Of a stretch of 41,478 nt of DNA, positions 22,956-31,290 are shown piece by piece; within the stretch, counting starts at the first letter, position 1; each line of letters begins with the position of its first letter. The notes below the pieces were generated by a model that was not told the DNA's origin, did no database searches, and was given only the letters and a program-made list of their open reading frames with translations. The stretch is from Glycomyces lechevalierae (GTDB taxonomy: Bacteria > Actinomycetota > Actinomycetes > Mycobacteriales > Micromonosporaceae): assembly GCF_027622945.1 (NCBI RefSeq), contig NZ_JAPZVQ010000015.1, positions 98,933 to 140,410 on the forward strand, read 5' to 3'. Both the position numbers and the translations under genes were made by a program.

Positions 22956-24518
22956 GTGCGAATCACCGGTACTGGCCACGCCAGCATGTTCATCGAGACC
23001 GCAGCGGGGTCGATCCTGTGCGACCCCTGGGTGAACCCCGCCTACTTCGCCTCCTGGTTCCCCTTCCCCGACAACTCGCAGCTCGACTGGGACACGCTCG
23101 GCCGGGCCGACTACCTCTACGTCTCGCACCTCCACCGCGACCACTTCGACGAGGAGAACCTCACCGAGCACATCAGCAAGGACACGACGGTCCTGCTGCC
23201 GGAGTACCCCACTTCGGAGCTCGAGTCGGAGCTGCGCGCCCTGGGCTTCCACAAGTTCATCAAGACCGTCTCCGAGGAGATCGTGGAGCTCCCCGGCGGC
23301 GTCAAGGTCATGATCCAGGCGCTCACCAGCCCCACGGACGGGCCGATCGGCGACTCCTCGCTGTGGGTCGAGGACGCCGACGGCACCCGCATGCTCAACC
23401 AGAACGACGCGCGCCCCACGGACATGAGCGTCTTCCTGCAGCACGGCAAGATCCACGCCCACCTGCTGCAGTTCTCCGGCGCGATCTGGTTCCCGATGGT
23501 CTACGAGCTGCCCGACAACGCCAAGCGCGCCTTCGGGAAGCAGAAGCGCGAGCGCGGCTTCGACCGCTCGCTGCGGTACATCGACGACGTCAAGGGCGAC
23601 TGGGTCTTCCCGATCGCCGGCCCGCCCTGCTTCCTCGACGACTCGCTCTACCAGTTCAACGACGTGTTCGGCGACGAGGGCAACATCTTCCCCGACCAGA
23701 TGTCCTACGTGGACTGGCTGGAGGAGCAGGGCCGCAAGCAGAACATCATCCTGCTGCCCGGCTCCGTCGCCGAGGTGAGCGCCGACGGCTCCGCCTCGGT
23801 CACGCACCCGGTCGAGGACCTGCGCGCCTGGTTCGACAACAAGAAGCAGCACCTCGACGAGTACAAGGAGCGGATGCAGCCGCGCCTCGAAGCCGAGAAG
23901 GCCTCCTGGTCGCACCCGGAGATCGACGTCCTCGAGACCCTGCGCGAGCGCATCGAGCCGCTCATGCGGTCGGCCGAGCACATCGCCACCGGCATCGGCG
24001 GTCCCGTCCGCTTCGACCTCACCGCCCCTGACTCCGACCAGGTCGTCGAGTCGATCGTCTTCGACTTCCTCGAGCGCCGGATCTACCTCGACGACGGCGC
24101 GAAGGTCCGCTACCGGTTCCGCACCGAGCGGCGCCTCATCGAGCACCTGCTGCACATCCGCGAGGTCGACTGGGTCAACTCGCTGTTCCTCTCCTGCCGC
24201 TTCACGGCCGCGCGCATCGGCCAGTACAACGAGTACGTGTACGCGTTCTTCAAGTGCCTCTCCGAGGAGCGTCTGCAGTACGCCGAGGGCTGGTACGCCG
24301 AGCAGCGCCCCGACGACGAGGACATCGTCATGAACGGCTGGCAGTTCCAGCGCCGCTGCCCGCACCTCAAGGCCGACCTCTCCGTCTTCGGCAAGATCGA
24401 GGACGGCGTGCTCACCTGCCAGATGCACGGCTGGAAGTGGAACCTCAAGTCCGGCAAGTGCATGACCTCGGTCGGGCACGACATCCGGAGCTGCCCGGCG
24501 GAGGAAGCCGTCTCCTAG
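22956..24518 (+). CDS. MBL-fold hydrolase fused to a C-terminal Rieske domain
   Basis: The N-terminal ~250 residues are a UlaG-like metallo-beta-lactamase fold: GTGHASMFIETAAGSILCDP and the metal motif HLHRDHFD. The last ~60 residues carry a Rieske 2Fe-2S site: CPHLKADLS (C-x-H) and CQMHGW (C-x2-H). The middle has a ~200-residue segment with no motif I can name (INCLUDES ERRLIEHLLHIREVDWVNS). The arrangement recalls CMP-N-acetylneuraminate hydroxylase and the mycobacterial Rv3818 type (from memory); substrate is unknown. GTG 22956 has GAAGGG 6-11 nt upstream and gives 520 residues. TAGGCT (22914-22919) may be its -10. It is divergent from the DUF2631 gene. Confidence 0.85.
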   Translation: MRITGTGHASMFIETAAGSILCDPWVNPAYFASWFPFPDNSQLDWDTLGRADYLYVSHLHRDHFDEENLTEHISKDTTVLLPEYPTSELESELRALGFHKFIKTVSEEIVELPGGVKVMIQALTSPTDGPIGDSSLWVEDADGTRMLNQNDARPTDMSVFLQHGKIHAHLLQFSGAIWFPMVYELPDNAKRAFGKQKRERGFDRSLRYIDDVKGDWVFPIAGPPCFLDDSLYQFNDVFGDEGNIFPDQMSYVDWLEEQGRKQNIILLPGSVAEVSADGSASVTHPVEDLRAWFDNKKQHLDEYKERMQPRLEAEKASWSHPEIDVLETLRERIEPLMRSAEHIATGIGGPVRFDLTAPDSDQVVESIVFDFLERRIYLDDGAKVRYRFRTERRLIEHLLHIREVDWVNSLFLSCRFTAARIGQYNEYVYAFFKCLSEERLQYAEGWYAEQRPDDEDIVMNGWQFQRRCPHLKADLSVFGKIEDGVLTCQMHGWKWNLKSGKCMTSVGHDIRSCPAEEAVS

Positions 24519-24527
24519 AACGCGCGA

Positions 24528-24561
24528 AAAAGGGCCGGGACGCTCGCGTCCCGGCCCTTTT
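24528..24561. terminator. Bidirectional hairpin terminator
   Basis: AAAAGGGCCGGGACG (24528-24542), loop CTCG, CGTCCCGGCCCTTTT (24547-24561): a textbook intrinsic terminator in both directions, between the Rieske gene (stop 24518) and the convergent TetR gene (stop 24569). Confidence 0.92.
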
Positions 24562-24568
24562 CACGTGC

Positions 24569-25339
24569 TCAGCCCTCGATGCCGAAGTCGCGCATCATGG
24601 CGAGGATCTGGGTCTTGTAGAACTCGTCGACGTTCTCCTGCACGGGCAGGTTGCCGAAGGCCTCCATGACGACGAGCCCGAACACCCGGACCCAGGCCGA
24701 GGTGAACGTGAATATCCAGGAGAGCGGGATGGGCTCGCCGACGATGAACATCGAGCACTTGTCGACGAGCTCGGCCTTGAGCCCGTCCGAGATCTCCGGC
24801 AGCTCCAGGGGCCCGGCGGCCTGGATCTCCCCGCTCTCGGTCTTGCGGTAGAACGCCGCCATCTCGCGGCCGCACATCTGCGAGTGCTCCAGGGACTTGC
24901 GGGTCACGGGGTCGAGGTTCTCGGGGGCGTGCTCCAGCGCCCGCCCGTCCATGGAGATGGCGGCGTTGCCCTCCGGGTAGGAGATCATCAGCTCGAACTC
25001 GCGCCGGTTGCCCACCGCCCAGTCGCGGAAGGCCCACACCCAGGCCTTCATCCGTTCGAGGTGCGCCTCGGGCGGCGATGCGTCCATCGCCGCGCGCGTT
25101 TCGGCGATAAGTTCGTCATAGAGGTCGCAGCAGAGCTCGATGAGGAGCGCGTCGAGGCTGTCGAAGTAGCGGTAGAGCGCTGCAGCCGTGACGCCGACGT
25201 CCCGCGCGATGGCGCGCAGGGAGATCCCGCTCGGCCCGTGCTGCAGCAGTTGGCTCCTGGCGCTCGCCTTGATCTCGGCGATCGTCTCGGCGCGCATCCG
25301 TTCGCGACGGGACGGGCCTCCCGCGGTGTTCGAGGTCAC
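24569..25339 (-). CDS. TetR-family regulator with WHG-type ligand domain
   Basis: The N-terminal HTH domain reads AEIKASARSQLLQHGPSGIS, then LRAIARDVGVTAAALYRYF. The long C-terminal domain (total 256 residues) contains FRDWAVGNRREFELMISYPE, a segment typical of WHG-domain TetR proteins in which drug or lipid-like effectors bind. The GTG start at 25339 has GAGGAGA upstream on the minus strand. It is divergent from an MMPL transporter, with two operator-like sites in the 158-bp gap, so it most likely represses both. TetR plus MMPL pairs are common in actinomycetes. The effector cannot be read from sequence. Confidence 0.92.
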   Translation of the reverse strand: MTSNTAGGPSRRERMRAETIAEIKASARSQLLQHGPSGISLRAIARDVGVTAAALYRYFDSLDALLIELCCDLYDELIAETRAAMDASPPEAHLERMKAWVWAFRDWAVGNRREFELMISYPEGNAAISMDGRALEHAPENLDPVTRKSLEHSQMCGREMAAFYRKTESGEIQAAGPLELPEISDGLKAELVDKCSMFIVGEPIPLSWIFTFTSAWVRVFGLVVMEAFGNLPVQENVDEFYKTQILAMMRDFGIEG

Positions 25340-25363
25340 TGCTCTCCTCAGGCTACAAATTGG

Positions 25364-25414
25364 TTAACGGTGTTGACTCGATGAATGGGCGTTTATTAAA
25401 GTGAACACCGTTAG
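25364..25414. promoter_or_regulatory. Two operator-like sites between tetR and the MMPL gene
   Basis: TAACGGTGTT (25365-25374) and AACACCGTTA (25404-25413) are perfect inverted copies. Each is itself a near-palindrome (TTAAC-GGT-GTTGA and TGAAC-ACC-GTTAG), about 39 bp apart centre to centre. Similarity extends outward (AAATTGGTTAACGGTG against AATTTGCTAACGGTG). They flank a likely rightward promoter, TTGACT (25373-25378), 15 bases, TATTAA (25394-25399). Confidence 0.65.
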
Positions 25415-25497
25415 CAAATTAATCAATGCTCACCATCCTACCGCCGGACGCCCCTCGCGCACCAGCGGTCAATGCCTCACCTTTATTGGAGCAGCAC

Positions 25498-27663
25498 ATG
25501 TACTCCCTGCTAGGCAGAGCGGTCATCAAGGCCCGCTGGTTCGTCGTGGCCGGTATCGCCGCGGTGTTCGCGATCGGCGCGACCTGGGGGCTCGGCGTCT
25601 TCGACGAGTTCACCGACGGCGGCTACGTCTCCTCCGAGTCCCCGTCCGTGCTCGACGCGGAGGCGATCGAGAAGGAGTTCGGCTCCACCGGCGCCGAGGT
25701 CGTGGTCCTGTACGAGTCCGAGACGATGACGGCCGACGATCCGGCGTTCGCCGCGGCGGTGCAGAGCGCGGTGGCCGACATCGCCGCGATCGACGAGGTC
25801 GAGAGCGTCACCTCCTACTACGACACCCAGTTGCCCACGTTCGTCTCCGAGGACGGGCACGCGACCTACGCGGCCGTCTCGCTCGCCGGCTCCTCCGACG
25901 AGGCCCAGGCGGAGGTCTTCGAGACGATCGAGGGCCAGTTGCGGGACGCCGGGGACACCGGTGACCTGGACGTCTCCCTCGGCGGCGGCGCCGCGATCTT
26001 CGCCGACCTCAACGAGCAGGTGCAGCACGACCTGGAGATCGCCGAGATGATCTCCATGCCGATCCTGCTGCTCATCATGATCGTGGTCTTCGGCGCGCTG
26101 GTGGCCGCCTCGCTGCCGCTGCTCATCGGCGGCATGTCGATCCTCGGCGGCTTCGCGATCACCCGCGTCATCACCGAGTTCACCGACGTCTCGGTGTTCG
26201 CGGCCAACGTCATCACCATCATCGGCCTCGGCATGTCCATCGACTACTCGCTGTTCGTGCTGCGCCGCTTCAGAGAAGAGATGGCCGCGGGCCGCGACAA
26301 GCGCAGCGCGGTCCTCAACACCGTGGCCACCGCCGGGCGCACCGTCATGGTCTCCGGCGTCATCATCGTCCTCTCCATGGGCGGCCTGCTCCTGGTCGAC
26401 GTGCCGTTCCTACACGGCATCGCGTACGGCGTCATGTCCGCCGTGGGCGTCGCCATGCTCTCGGCGCTCGTGGCCCTCCCGGCCGTCCTCTACCTGCTCG
26501 GCGAGCGCGTGGACAACGGCCGCCTGCCGTGGCGCAGGCACAAGCAGCCCAAGACCGACACCGGGTTCTGGCACGGCCTCGCGGCCGGCGTCATGCGCCG
26601 CCCCGTGCTCGTCCTGCTGCCGGTCCTCGCCTTCATGGCCCTGCTCGCCAGCCCGATCCTCGACGTCCAGTTCGGCGGGGTCGACGAGCGCGACATGCCG
26701 AAGGACTCGGAGTCCCGCGTCGTCACCGAGACGATCGCCGCCGACTTCCCCGGCGGGGACGAGGAACGCTTCCAAGTCATGGTCACCGGTGGCCAAGCGG
26801 CGGCCGCCGAGGCCACCGAAGCCCTGCTCGCCCTCGACCACGTCGACGCCGTCCAGCCCGCCGCCCCGCCGACGGCCGACGCGGCGCTCCTCGACGTCCT
26901 CTACGACCTCGACCCCTTCAGCGCCGACGCCCGCGCCCTCATCGAGGACGCCCGCGCCATCCAGGTGGACGGCGCCGAGCTGTACGTGACCGGCGGCGCC
27001 TCCGACCGGGTCGACATGCTCGACGCGATCGGCGACGGCCTGCCCTACATGCTCGGCTACATCGTCATCGTCACCATGGTGGTGCTGTTCCTGGCCTTCG
27101 GCTCGATCGTGCTGCCGGTCAAGGCGGTCCTGATGAACGCCGTCTCGCTCGGCGCCGCGCTCGGCGTCGTGGTGTGGATCTTCCAGGAGGGCCACCTGTC
27201 CGGCCCGCTGGACTTCACGCCCTCGGGCTACATCGACCCGTCGAACCTGCTGCTCATGATCGCGCTGCTGTTCGCGCTGGCCACGGACTACGAGGTCTTC
27301 CTGCTCTCGCGGGTGCGCGAGGAGTGGGACAAGGGCGCGGACAACCGCACCGCCGTGCTGCGCGGCATGCAGTCCACCGGCTCGATCATCACCGCCGCGG
27401 CCCTGATTCTCATCGTGGTGGTGGGCGCGTTCGCCTTCAGCGGCATCACCTTCATGAAGATGATCGGCCTGGGCATGGCGATCGCGATCTTCCTCGACGC
27501 CACCGTGGTGCGGATGCTGCTCGTGCCGGCCACGATGCGGCTCCTGGGCCGCGCCAACTGGTGGGTCCCGGGCCCGCTCGGGCGCCTGTACTCCAAGTAC
27601 GGCCTCAAAGAAGGCGACGATGCCGCTGCCCCCGTTGAGGACCGCAAGCACGCCCACGTCTGA
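25498..27663 (+). CDS. MMPL/RND-family transporter
   Basis: This is a proton-driven exporter of the MMPL family with about 12 membrane segments in two repeated halves, each with one long extracytoplasmic loop (about residues 35-175 and 395-505). The hallmark transmembrane motifs are GLGMSIDYSLFVLRRFREE in the first half and LFALATDYEVFLLSRVREEW in the second, both with the DY pair used for proton relay. At 721 residues it is of the short MMPL class, without a large C-terminal tail. ATG 25498 has GGAG 7-10 nt upstream; earlier in-frame ATG 25426 lies within the promoter area. Substrate unknown; lipids or toxic amphiphiles are usual. Confidence 0.93.
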   Translation: MYSLLGRAVIKARWFVVAGIAAVFAIGATWGLGVFDEFTDGGYVSSESPSVLDAEAIEKEFGSTGAEVVVLYESETMTADDPAFAAAVQSAVADIAAIDEVESVTSYYDTQLPTFVSEDGHATYAAVSLAGSSDEAQAEVFETIEGQLRDAGDTGDLDVSLGGGAAIFADLNEQVQHDLEIAEMISMPILLLIMIVVFGALVAASLPLLIGGMSILGGFAITRVITEFTDVSVFAANVITIIGLGMSIDYSLFVLRRFREEMAAGRDKRSAVLNTVATAGRTVMVSGVIIVLSMGGLLLVDVPFLHGIAYGVMSAVGVAMLSALVALPAVLYLLGERVDNGRLPWRRHKQPKTDTGFWHGLAAGVMRRPVLVLLPVLAFMALLASPILDVQFGGVDERDMPKDSESRVVTETIAADFPGGDEERFQVMVTGGQAAAAEATEALLALDHVDAVQPAAPPTADAALLDVLYDLDPFSADARALIEDARAIQVDGAELYVTGGASDRVDMLDAIGDGLPYMLGYIVIVTMVVLFLAFGSIVLPVKAVLMNAVSLGAALGVVVWIFQEGHLSGPLDFTPSGYIDPSNLLLMIALLFALATDYEVFLLSRVREEWDKGADNRTAVLRGMQSTGSIITAAALILIVVVGAFAFSGITFMKMIGLGMAIAIFLDATVVRMLLVPATMRLLGRANWWVPGPLGRLYSKYGLKEGDDAAAPVEDRKHAHV

Positions 27664-27682
27664 CCATCCACTGGGGAACCAG

Positions 27683-27715
27683 CGGCCCGCCCGGACTCGT
27701 TCGGGCGGGCCGTTT
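27683..27715 (+). terminator. Hairpin terminator after the MMPL gene
   Basis: CGGCCCGCCCG (27683-27693) pairs with CGGGCGGGCCG (27702-27712) around GACTCGTT, followed by TTT. Confidence 0.85.
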
Positions 27716-27795
27716 CCCGTCGGGAGGCGGAAGGCGTTTGCGGGAACGATCCCACACCGCCGCCTGAAAGATATCCACGAATTTAAGTTGAGCCA

Positions 27796-27824
27796 TTGAC
27801 AAGAGGCAAGCGGTTGCATAGCCT
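27796..27824 (+). promoter_or_regulatory. Promoter with LacI-type operator in its spacer
   Basis: Consensus TTGACA (27796-27801), 17 bases, TAGCCT (27819-27824). The spacer holds GCAAGCGGTTGC (27806-27817), palindromic except at two positions and centred on CG, as LacI-family operators are. A repressor bound here would block RNA polymerase from the ABC importer operon. Confidence 0.75.
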
Positions 27825-27871
27825 GATGTGATCTAGGAGCCGACCCCCCCTCCGAAAGGTCCCAAAACCTT

Positions 27872-28870
27872 ATGACCGACAACGATGTCGCTGTGGTGCG
27901 CCCGAAGCAGCGCAGCTCGGGAGCACCCCCCGGGCCCGCCGCCTCCGCACCCTCCCCGAGCCCGGAACGGGTCCGCAAACGCGGCGGGTCCATCCGCTCC
28001 CGCGAGCGGTGGGCCGCGCTGAGCTTCCTCTCGCCGTGGCTGATCGGCCTCCTGGCCATCACCATCGGCCCCATGGTCGCCTCGTTCTACCTCTCGTTCA
28101 CCGACTACAGCCTCGGCTACGGCGAATGGGTCGGCGGCGAGAACTACGCGCGCATGTTCGACGACCCGCGACTCGCCAACGCCATCAAGGTCACCGCCGT
28201 CTACACCTTCGTCTCGGTGCCACTCCAGCTCGCCGCCGCGCTGCTCCTCGCGATCGTCCTCGACCGCGGCCTGCGCGGCATGGCGTTCTACCGCTCGATC
28301 TTCTACCTGCCCTCGCTGCTCGGCGGCTCCGTCGCCATCGCGATCATGTGGCGGCAGGTCTTCGGCACCGAAGGCCTCGTCAACCAGGTCCTCGCCATCT
28401 TCGGCATCCAGGGCGAAGGCTGGGTCTCCCACCCCGACTACGCCCTCGGCACCCTGATCATCCTGCACGTGTGGACCTTCGGCTCACCGATGATCATCTT
28501 CCTGGCGGGCCTGCGGCAGATCCCCACCATGTACTACGAGGCCGCCAAGATCGACGGCGCCGGCGTCATGCAGCGGTTCTGGAGCGTCACGCTGCCGCTG
28601 CTGACCCCCATCATCTTCTTCAACCTCGTGCTGCAGATCATCAACTCGTTCCAGTCCTTCACGCAGGCGTTCATCATCTCCAGCGGCAAGGGCGGCCCGG
28701 CCGACTCCACGATGTTCCTGACGCTCTACCTCTACGACCAGGGCTTCACCCAGTTCGACATGGGGTACGCCTCGGCCATCGCCTGGCTCCTGCTGGCCAT
28801 CATCGCGATCTTCACCGCGCTCAACTTCCTGATGTCGAAATTCTGGGTGTTCTATGGCGACAATGACTGA
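27872..28870 (+). CDS. Carbohydrate ABC transporter permease (MalF/LacF-type)
   Basis: This is one of two membrane subunits of a carbohydrate-type (CUT1) importer. After a ~45-residue basic, Pro/Ser-rich cytoplasmic head come six membrane segments, starting at AALSFLSPWLIGLLAITIGP. The ATPase-docking EAA loop reads YYEAAKIDGAGVMQRFWSVT and LPLLTP. The protein has 332 residues. ATG 27872 has CGAAAGG 10-16 nt upstream. It is first in a three-gene operon and overlaps the next permease by 17 bp. The operon contains no ATPase; in actinomycetes a shared MsiK-type ATPase commonly serves such importers. Confidence 0.93.
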   Translation: MTDNDVAVVRPKQRSSGAPPGPAASAPSPSPERVRKRGGSIRSRERWAALSFLSPWLIGLLAITIGPMVASFYLSFTDYSLGYGEWVGGENYARMFDDPRLANAIKVTAVYTFVSVPLQLAAALLLAIVLDRGLRGMAFYRSIFYLPSLLGGSVAIAIMWRQVFGTEGLVNQVLAIFGIQGEGWVSHPDYALGTLIILHVWTFGSPMIIFLAGLRQIPTMYYEAAKIDGAGVMQRFWSVTLPLLTPIIFFNLVLQIINSFQSFTQAFIISSGKGGPADSTMFLTLYLYDQGFTQFDMGYASAIAWLLLAIIAIFTALNFLMSKFWVFYGDND

Positions 28871-29744
28871 GACTCCGACCCCCGCGCCCCGCACGCGCGC
28901 CAAGCAGGGCACGCCCGCCGTCGGGCTCAAGCGCTTCGTCTTCCACCTCGTGCTCATCGCCGCCGCGATGGTCATGATCTACCCGCTGCTGTGGATGCTC
29001 TCGGCCAGCCTCAAGCCGATCGACGAGATCTTCGCCGACCCCGGCCTCATCCCGTCCTCATGGGAATGGGGCAACTACGCCGACGGCTGGAACGCCCTGC
29101 CGCACCCGTTCGAGAAGTACATCTGGAACTCGATGATCATCGTGGCCGGGTCGATCCTCGGCAACCTGGTCTCCTGCTCCATGGCCGCCTACGCCTTCGC
29201 GAGGCTCCGCTTCCCCTTGCGCGGCATGCTCTTCGCGATCATGCTCGGCACCATCATGCTGCCGATCCACGTCGTGATCATCCCGCAGTACATCCTGTTC
29301 AACAACCTCGGCTGGGTCGACACCTTCTGGCCGCTCATCGTGCCGAAGCTGCTGGCCACGGACGCGTTCTTCGTGTTCCTCATGGTCCAGTTCATCCGCG
29401 GCCTCCCCAAGGAGCTCGACGAGGCCGCCGCGATCGACGGCTGCGGCTACTGGGGCACCTACCTGCGCGTCATCATGCCGCTGTGCATGCCCGCGCTGGC
29501 GACCACCGCCATCTTCACGTTCATCTGGACCTGGAACGACTTCTACTCGCAGCTGATCTACCTGCGCGACGTCGACCTCCAGACCGTGCCGCTGGCGCTG
29601 CGCCTCTTCATGGACTCCACGGGCACCACCAACTGGGGCGCCCTCTTCGCGATGTCTATTGTGGCTCTTGGCCCGATCTTCGGGTTCTTCCTCGCCGGCC
29701 AGCGCTACCTCGTCCGGGGTATCGCCACCACCGGCATCAAGTAA
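28854..29744 (+). CDS. Carbohydrate ABC transporter permease (MalG-type)
   Basis: The second membrane subunit has six predicted helices, beginning FVFHLVLIAAAMVMIYPLLW, and the EAA loop LPKELDEAAAIDGCGYWGTY with LRVIMPLCMPAL. The motif ASLKP after helix 1 is typical of MalG-like subunits. The protein has 296 residues from ATG 28854. ATG 28863 is an alternative start that would reduce the overlap with the upstream gene from 17 to 8 bp. Tight overlap implies equal production of both permeases. It precedes the binding-protein gene by 46 bp. Confidence 0.94.
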   Translation: MATMTETPTPAPRTRAKQGTPAVGLKRFVFHLVLIAAAMVMIYPLLWMLSASLKPIDEIFADPGLIPSSWEWGNYADGWNALPHPFEKYIWNSMIIVAGSILGNLVSCSMAAYAFARLRFPLRGMLFAIMLGTIMLPIHVVIIPQYILFNNLGWVDTFWPLIVPKLLATDAFFVFLMVQFIRGLPKELDEAAAIDGCGYWGTYLRVIMPLCMPALATTAIFTFIWTWNDFYSQLIYLRDVDLQTVPLALRLFMDSTGTTNWGALFAMSIVALGPIFGFFLAGQRYLVRGIATTGIK

Positions 29745-29767
29745 ACCGGCAAACCACCCTCACGAAA

Positions 29768-29780
29768 GTCCTGAAAGGAC
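29768..29780 (+). promoter_or_regulatory. Small hairpin over the ribosome-binding site of the binding-protein gene
   Basis: GTCCT (29768-29772), GAA, AGGAC (29776-29780). The right arm overlaps the AAAGGA that should be the Shine-Dalgarno sequence. The stem is short and may be chance; it could tune expression of the binding protein. Confidence 0.25.
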
Positions 29781-29790
29781 GAAGACATTG

Positions 29791-31095
29791 ATGTCATCCA
29801 ACCCCTCGGGCGTCTCTCGGAGAACGCTCGCCAAGGCCGGGATCTTCGGCGCCGCCTCCGCACCCCTCCTCGCGGCCTGCGGCGGCGAAGGCGGCGGCGC
29901 CAAGGACGGCGACGGCGAACTGGACTTCTGGTGGTGGGGCTCGGACCCGCGCCACGAGTACACCCAGAAGATCATCGACGCCTTCCTCGCGAAGAACGAC
30001 GGGATCACGATCAAGCCGAGCCCGAACGAGTTCGACGCCTACTGGGACGCCCTGAACGTCTCCGTCTCCGGCAACAACGCGCCCGACGTCCTCCAGCAGG
30101 ACGAGCGCTACCTGCGCGACTACGCCGATAAGAACGCCCTCCTCCCGCTGGACGACATCGGCATCGACCTCTCCAAGATCGAGGAGAGCACCCTCAAGAC
30201 CGGCCAGCTCGACGGCGAGACCTACGGCATCGGCACCGGCGTCAACGCCATGGCCCTGCTCGTCAACCCGGCCCTCGTCGAGGCCGCCGGCGTGACCATG
30301 CCGGACGACAAGACCTGGTCCTGGGCGGACTTCGCCACGTTCATCACCGACCTCTCCACCCGCGGCGACGCGATCGGCAACTCCGCGATCTCCTTCAGCA
30401 ACGAGTCGCTGTTCAACATCTTCGCCCGCCAGAAGGGCGAGAGCCTCTACACCGCGGACGGGAAGCTCGGCTTCACCGAGGCGACCATGAACGAGTGGTG
30501 GCAGATGGTCCTCGACCTGCGCGACGCCGGGGCCATCCCCGAGCCGAGCAAGATCGTCGAGGCGTTCTCCGCGGGCCAGGACCAGGCGCCGCTGGCGACC
30601 GGTACGGGCGTGACCGAGTTCTACTGGACCAACCAGATCGGCGCGATCCAGAAGGTCCTCGGCTCGGACCTGGTCCTGCTGCGCGTCCCGGGCGAGAGCA
30701 CCGGCACCCAGCCGGGCCTGTACCTGAAGTCGGCCATGTACTGGTCGATCTCGCGCACCACCTCGGACCAGGCCGCGGCCGCGAAGCTGGTGGACTTCCT
30801 GCTCAACAGCGACGAGTCGCTGGACCTCATGCTCGGCGACCGGGGCGTGCCCTCGAACACCGCGCAGCGTGAGCGGATCCTGCCGAACCTGCCGCCGGAC
30901 CAGAAGCTCGGCGCGGACTTCATCGCCGCGATCACCCCCGAGCTGGCCGAGGGCCCGCCGGTGCCGCCGGTCGGCTCCGGCGCCGCCGCGGACATCATGC
31001 TCGGCGTGTTCGAGACGATGATCTTCGGCGACGTGACCGTGGAGGACAGCACCAAGTCGTTCATGGACCAGCTCAACGCCGAAATCGGTGCGTAA
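29791..31095 (+). CDS. Extracellular solute-binding lipoprotein of a sugar ABC importer
   Basis: This family 1 solute-binding protein carries sugar to the permeases. The N terminus has a twin-arginine type signal (SRRTLAKAGIFGAASAP) ending in the lipobox LLAAC (Cys at about residue 30), so it is probably a Tat-exported lipoprotein. The mature part starts with a Gly-rich linker and DFWWWGSDPRHEY. Conserved features such as APDVLQQDERYLRDYA and the late WSISRTTSDQAAAAKLVDFL fit the family. The protein has 434 residues. ATG 29791 is chosen for GAAAGGA about 11 nt upstream; TTG 29788 is adjacent. It is the last gene of the operon, although this gene is usually first. Which sugar is bound is unknown. 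Confidence 0.93.
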   Translation: MSSNPSGVSRRTLAKAGIFGAASAPLLAACGGEGGGAKDGDGELDFWWWGSDPRHEYTQKIIDAFLAKNDGITIKPSPNEFDAYWDALNVSVSGNNAPDVLQQDERYLRDYADKNALLPLDDIGIDLSKIEESTLKTGQLDGETYGIGTGVNAMALLVNPALVEAAGVTMPDDKTWSWADFATFITDLSTRGDAIGNSAISFSNESLFNIFARQKGESLYTADGKLGFTEATMNEWWQMVLDLRDAGAIPEPSKIVEAFSAGQDQAPLATGTGVTEFYWTNQIGAIQKVLGSDLVLLRVPGESTGTQPGLYLKSAMYWSISRTTSDQAAAAKLVDFLLNSDESLDLMLGDRGVPSNTAQRERILPNLPPDQKLGADFIAAITPELAEGPPVPPVGSGAAADIMLGVFETMIFGDVTVEDSTKSFMDQLNAEIGA

Positions 31096-31136
31096 GGTGA
31101 GTTGCTTTTCACGCTGAGTGAGTTATACTTAAGGTC

Positions 31137-31172
31137 GAAGGGCGAACCCGAAAGAGTCCGCCCTTCCTCTTT
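31137..31172 (+). terminator. Hairpin terminator after the importer operon
   Basis: GAAGGGCG (31137-31144) pairs with CGCCCTTC (31159-31166) around a 14-base loop and is followed by CTCTTT. Confidence 0.65.
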
Positions 31173-31253
31173 GCCCTGAACACGGCCCCGAACGCGGCAC
31201 CGGCCCGGGCGAAAAGCGACACCCTGTGACAACCCGTCCGAGACGGCGGTCGA

Positions 31254-31283
31254 TTGTCGTCCGGCCGGGACCCTCCGTATCAT
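31254..31283 (+). promoter_or_regulatory. purU promoter giving a leaderless message
   Basis: TTGTCG (31254-31259), an 18-base spacer, TATCAT (31278-31283). The -10 ends 7 nt before ATG 31291, so transcription should start at or beside the start codon. Confidence 0.6.
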
Positions 31284-31290
31284 TGGTAGG

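Noticed and set aside
20205..24479. A 1424-codon minus-strand open frame
   Set aside because: It lies antisense to the DivIVA-domain, DUF2631 (partly) and Rieske genes. Its sequence is Gly/Arg/Asp-Glu-rich shadow of GC-rich codons, with no recognisable domain and no start signal.
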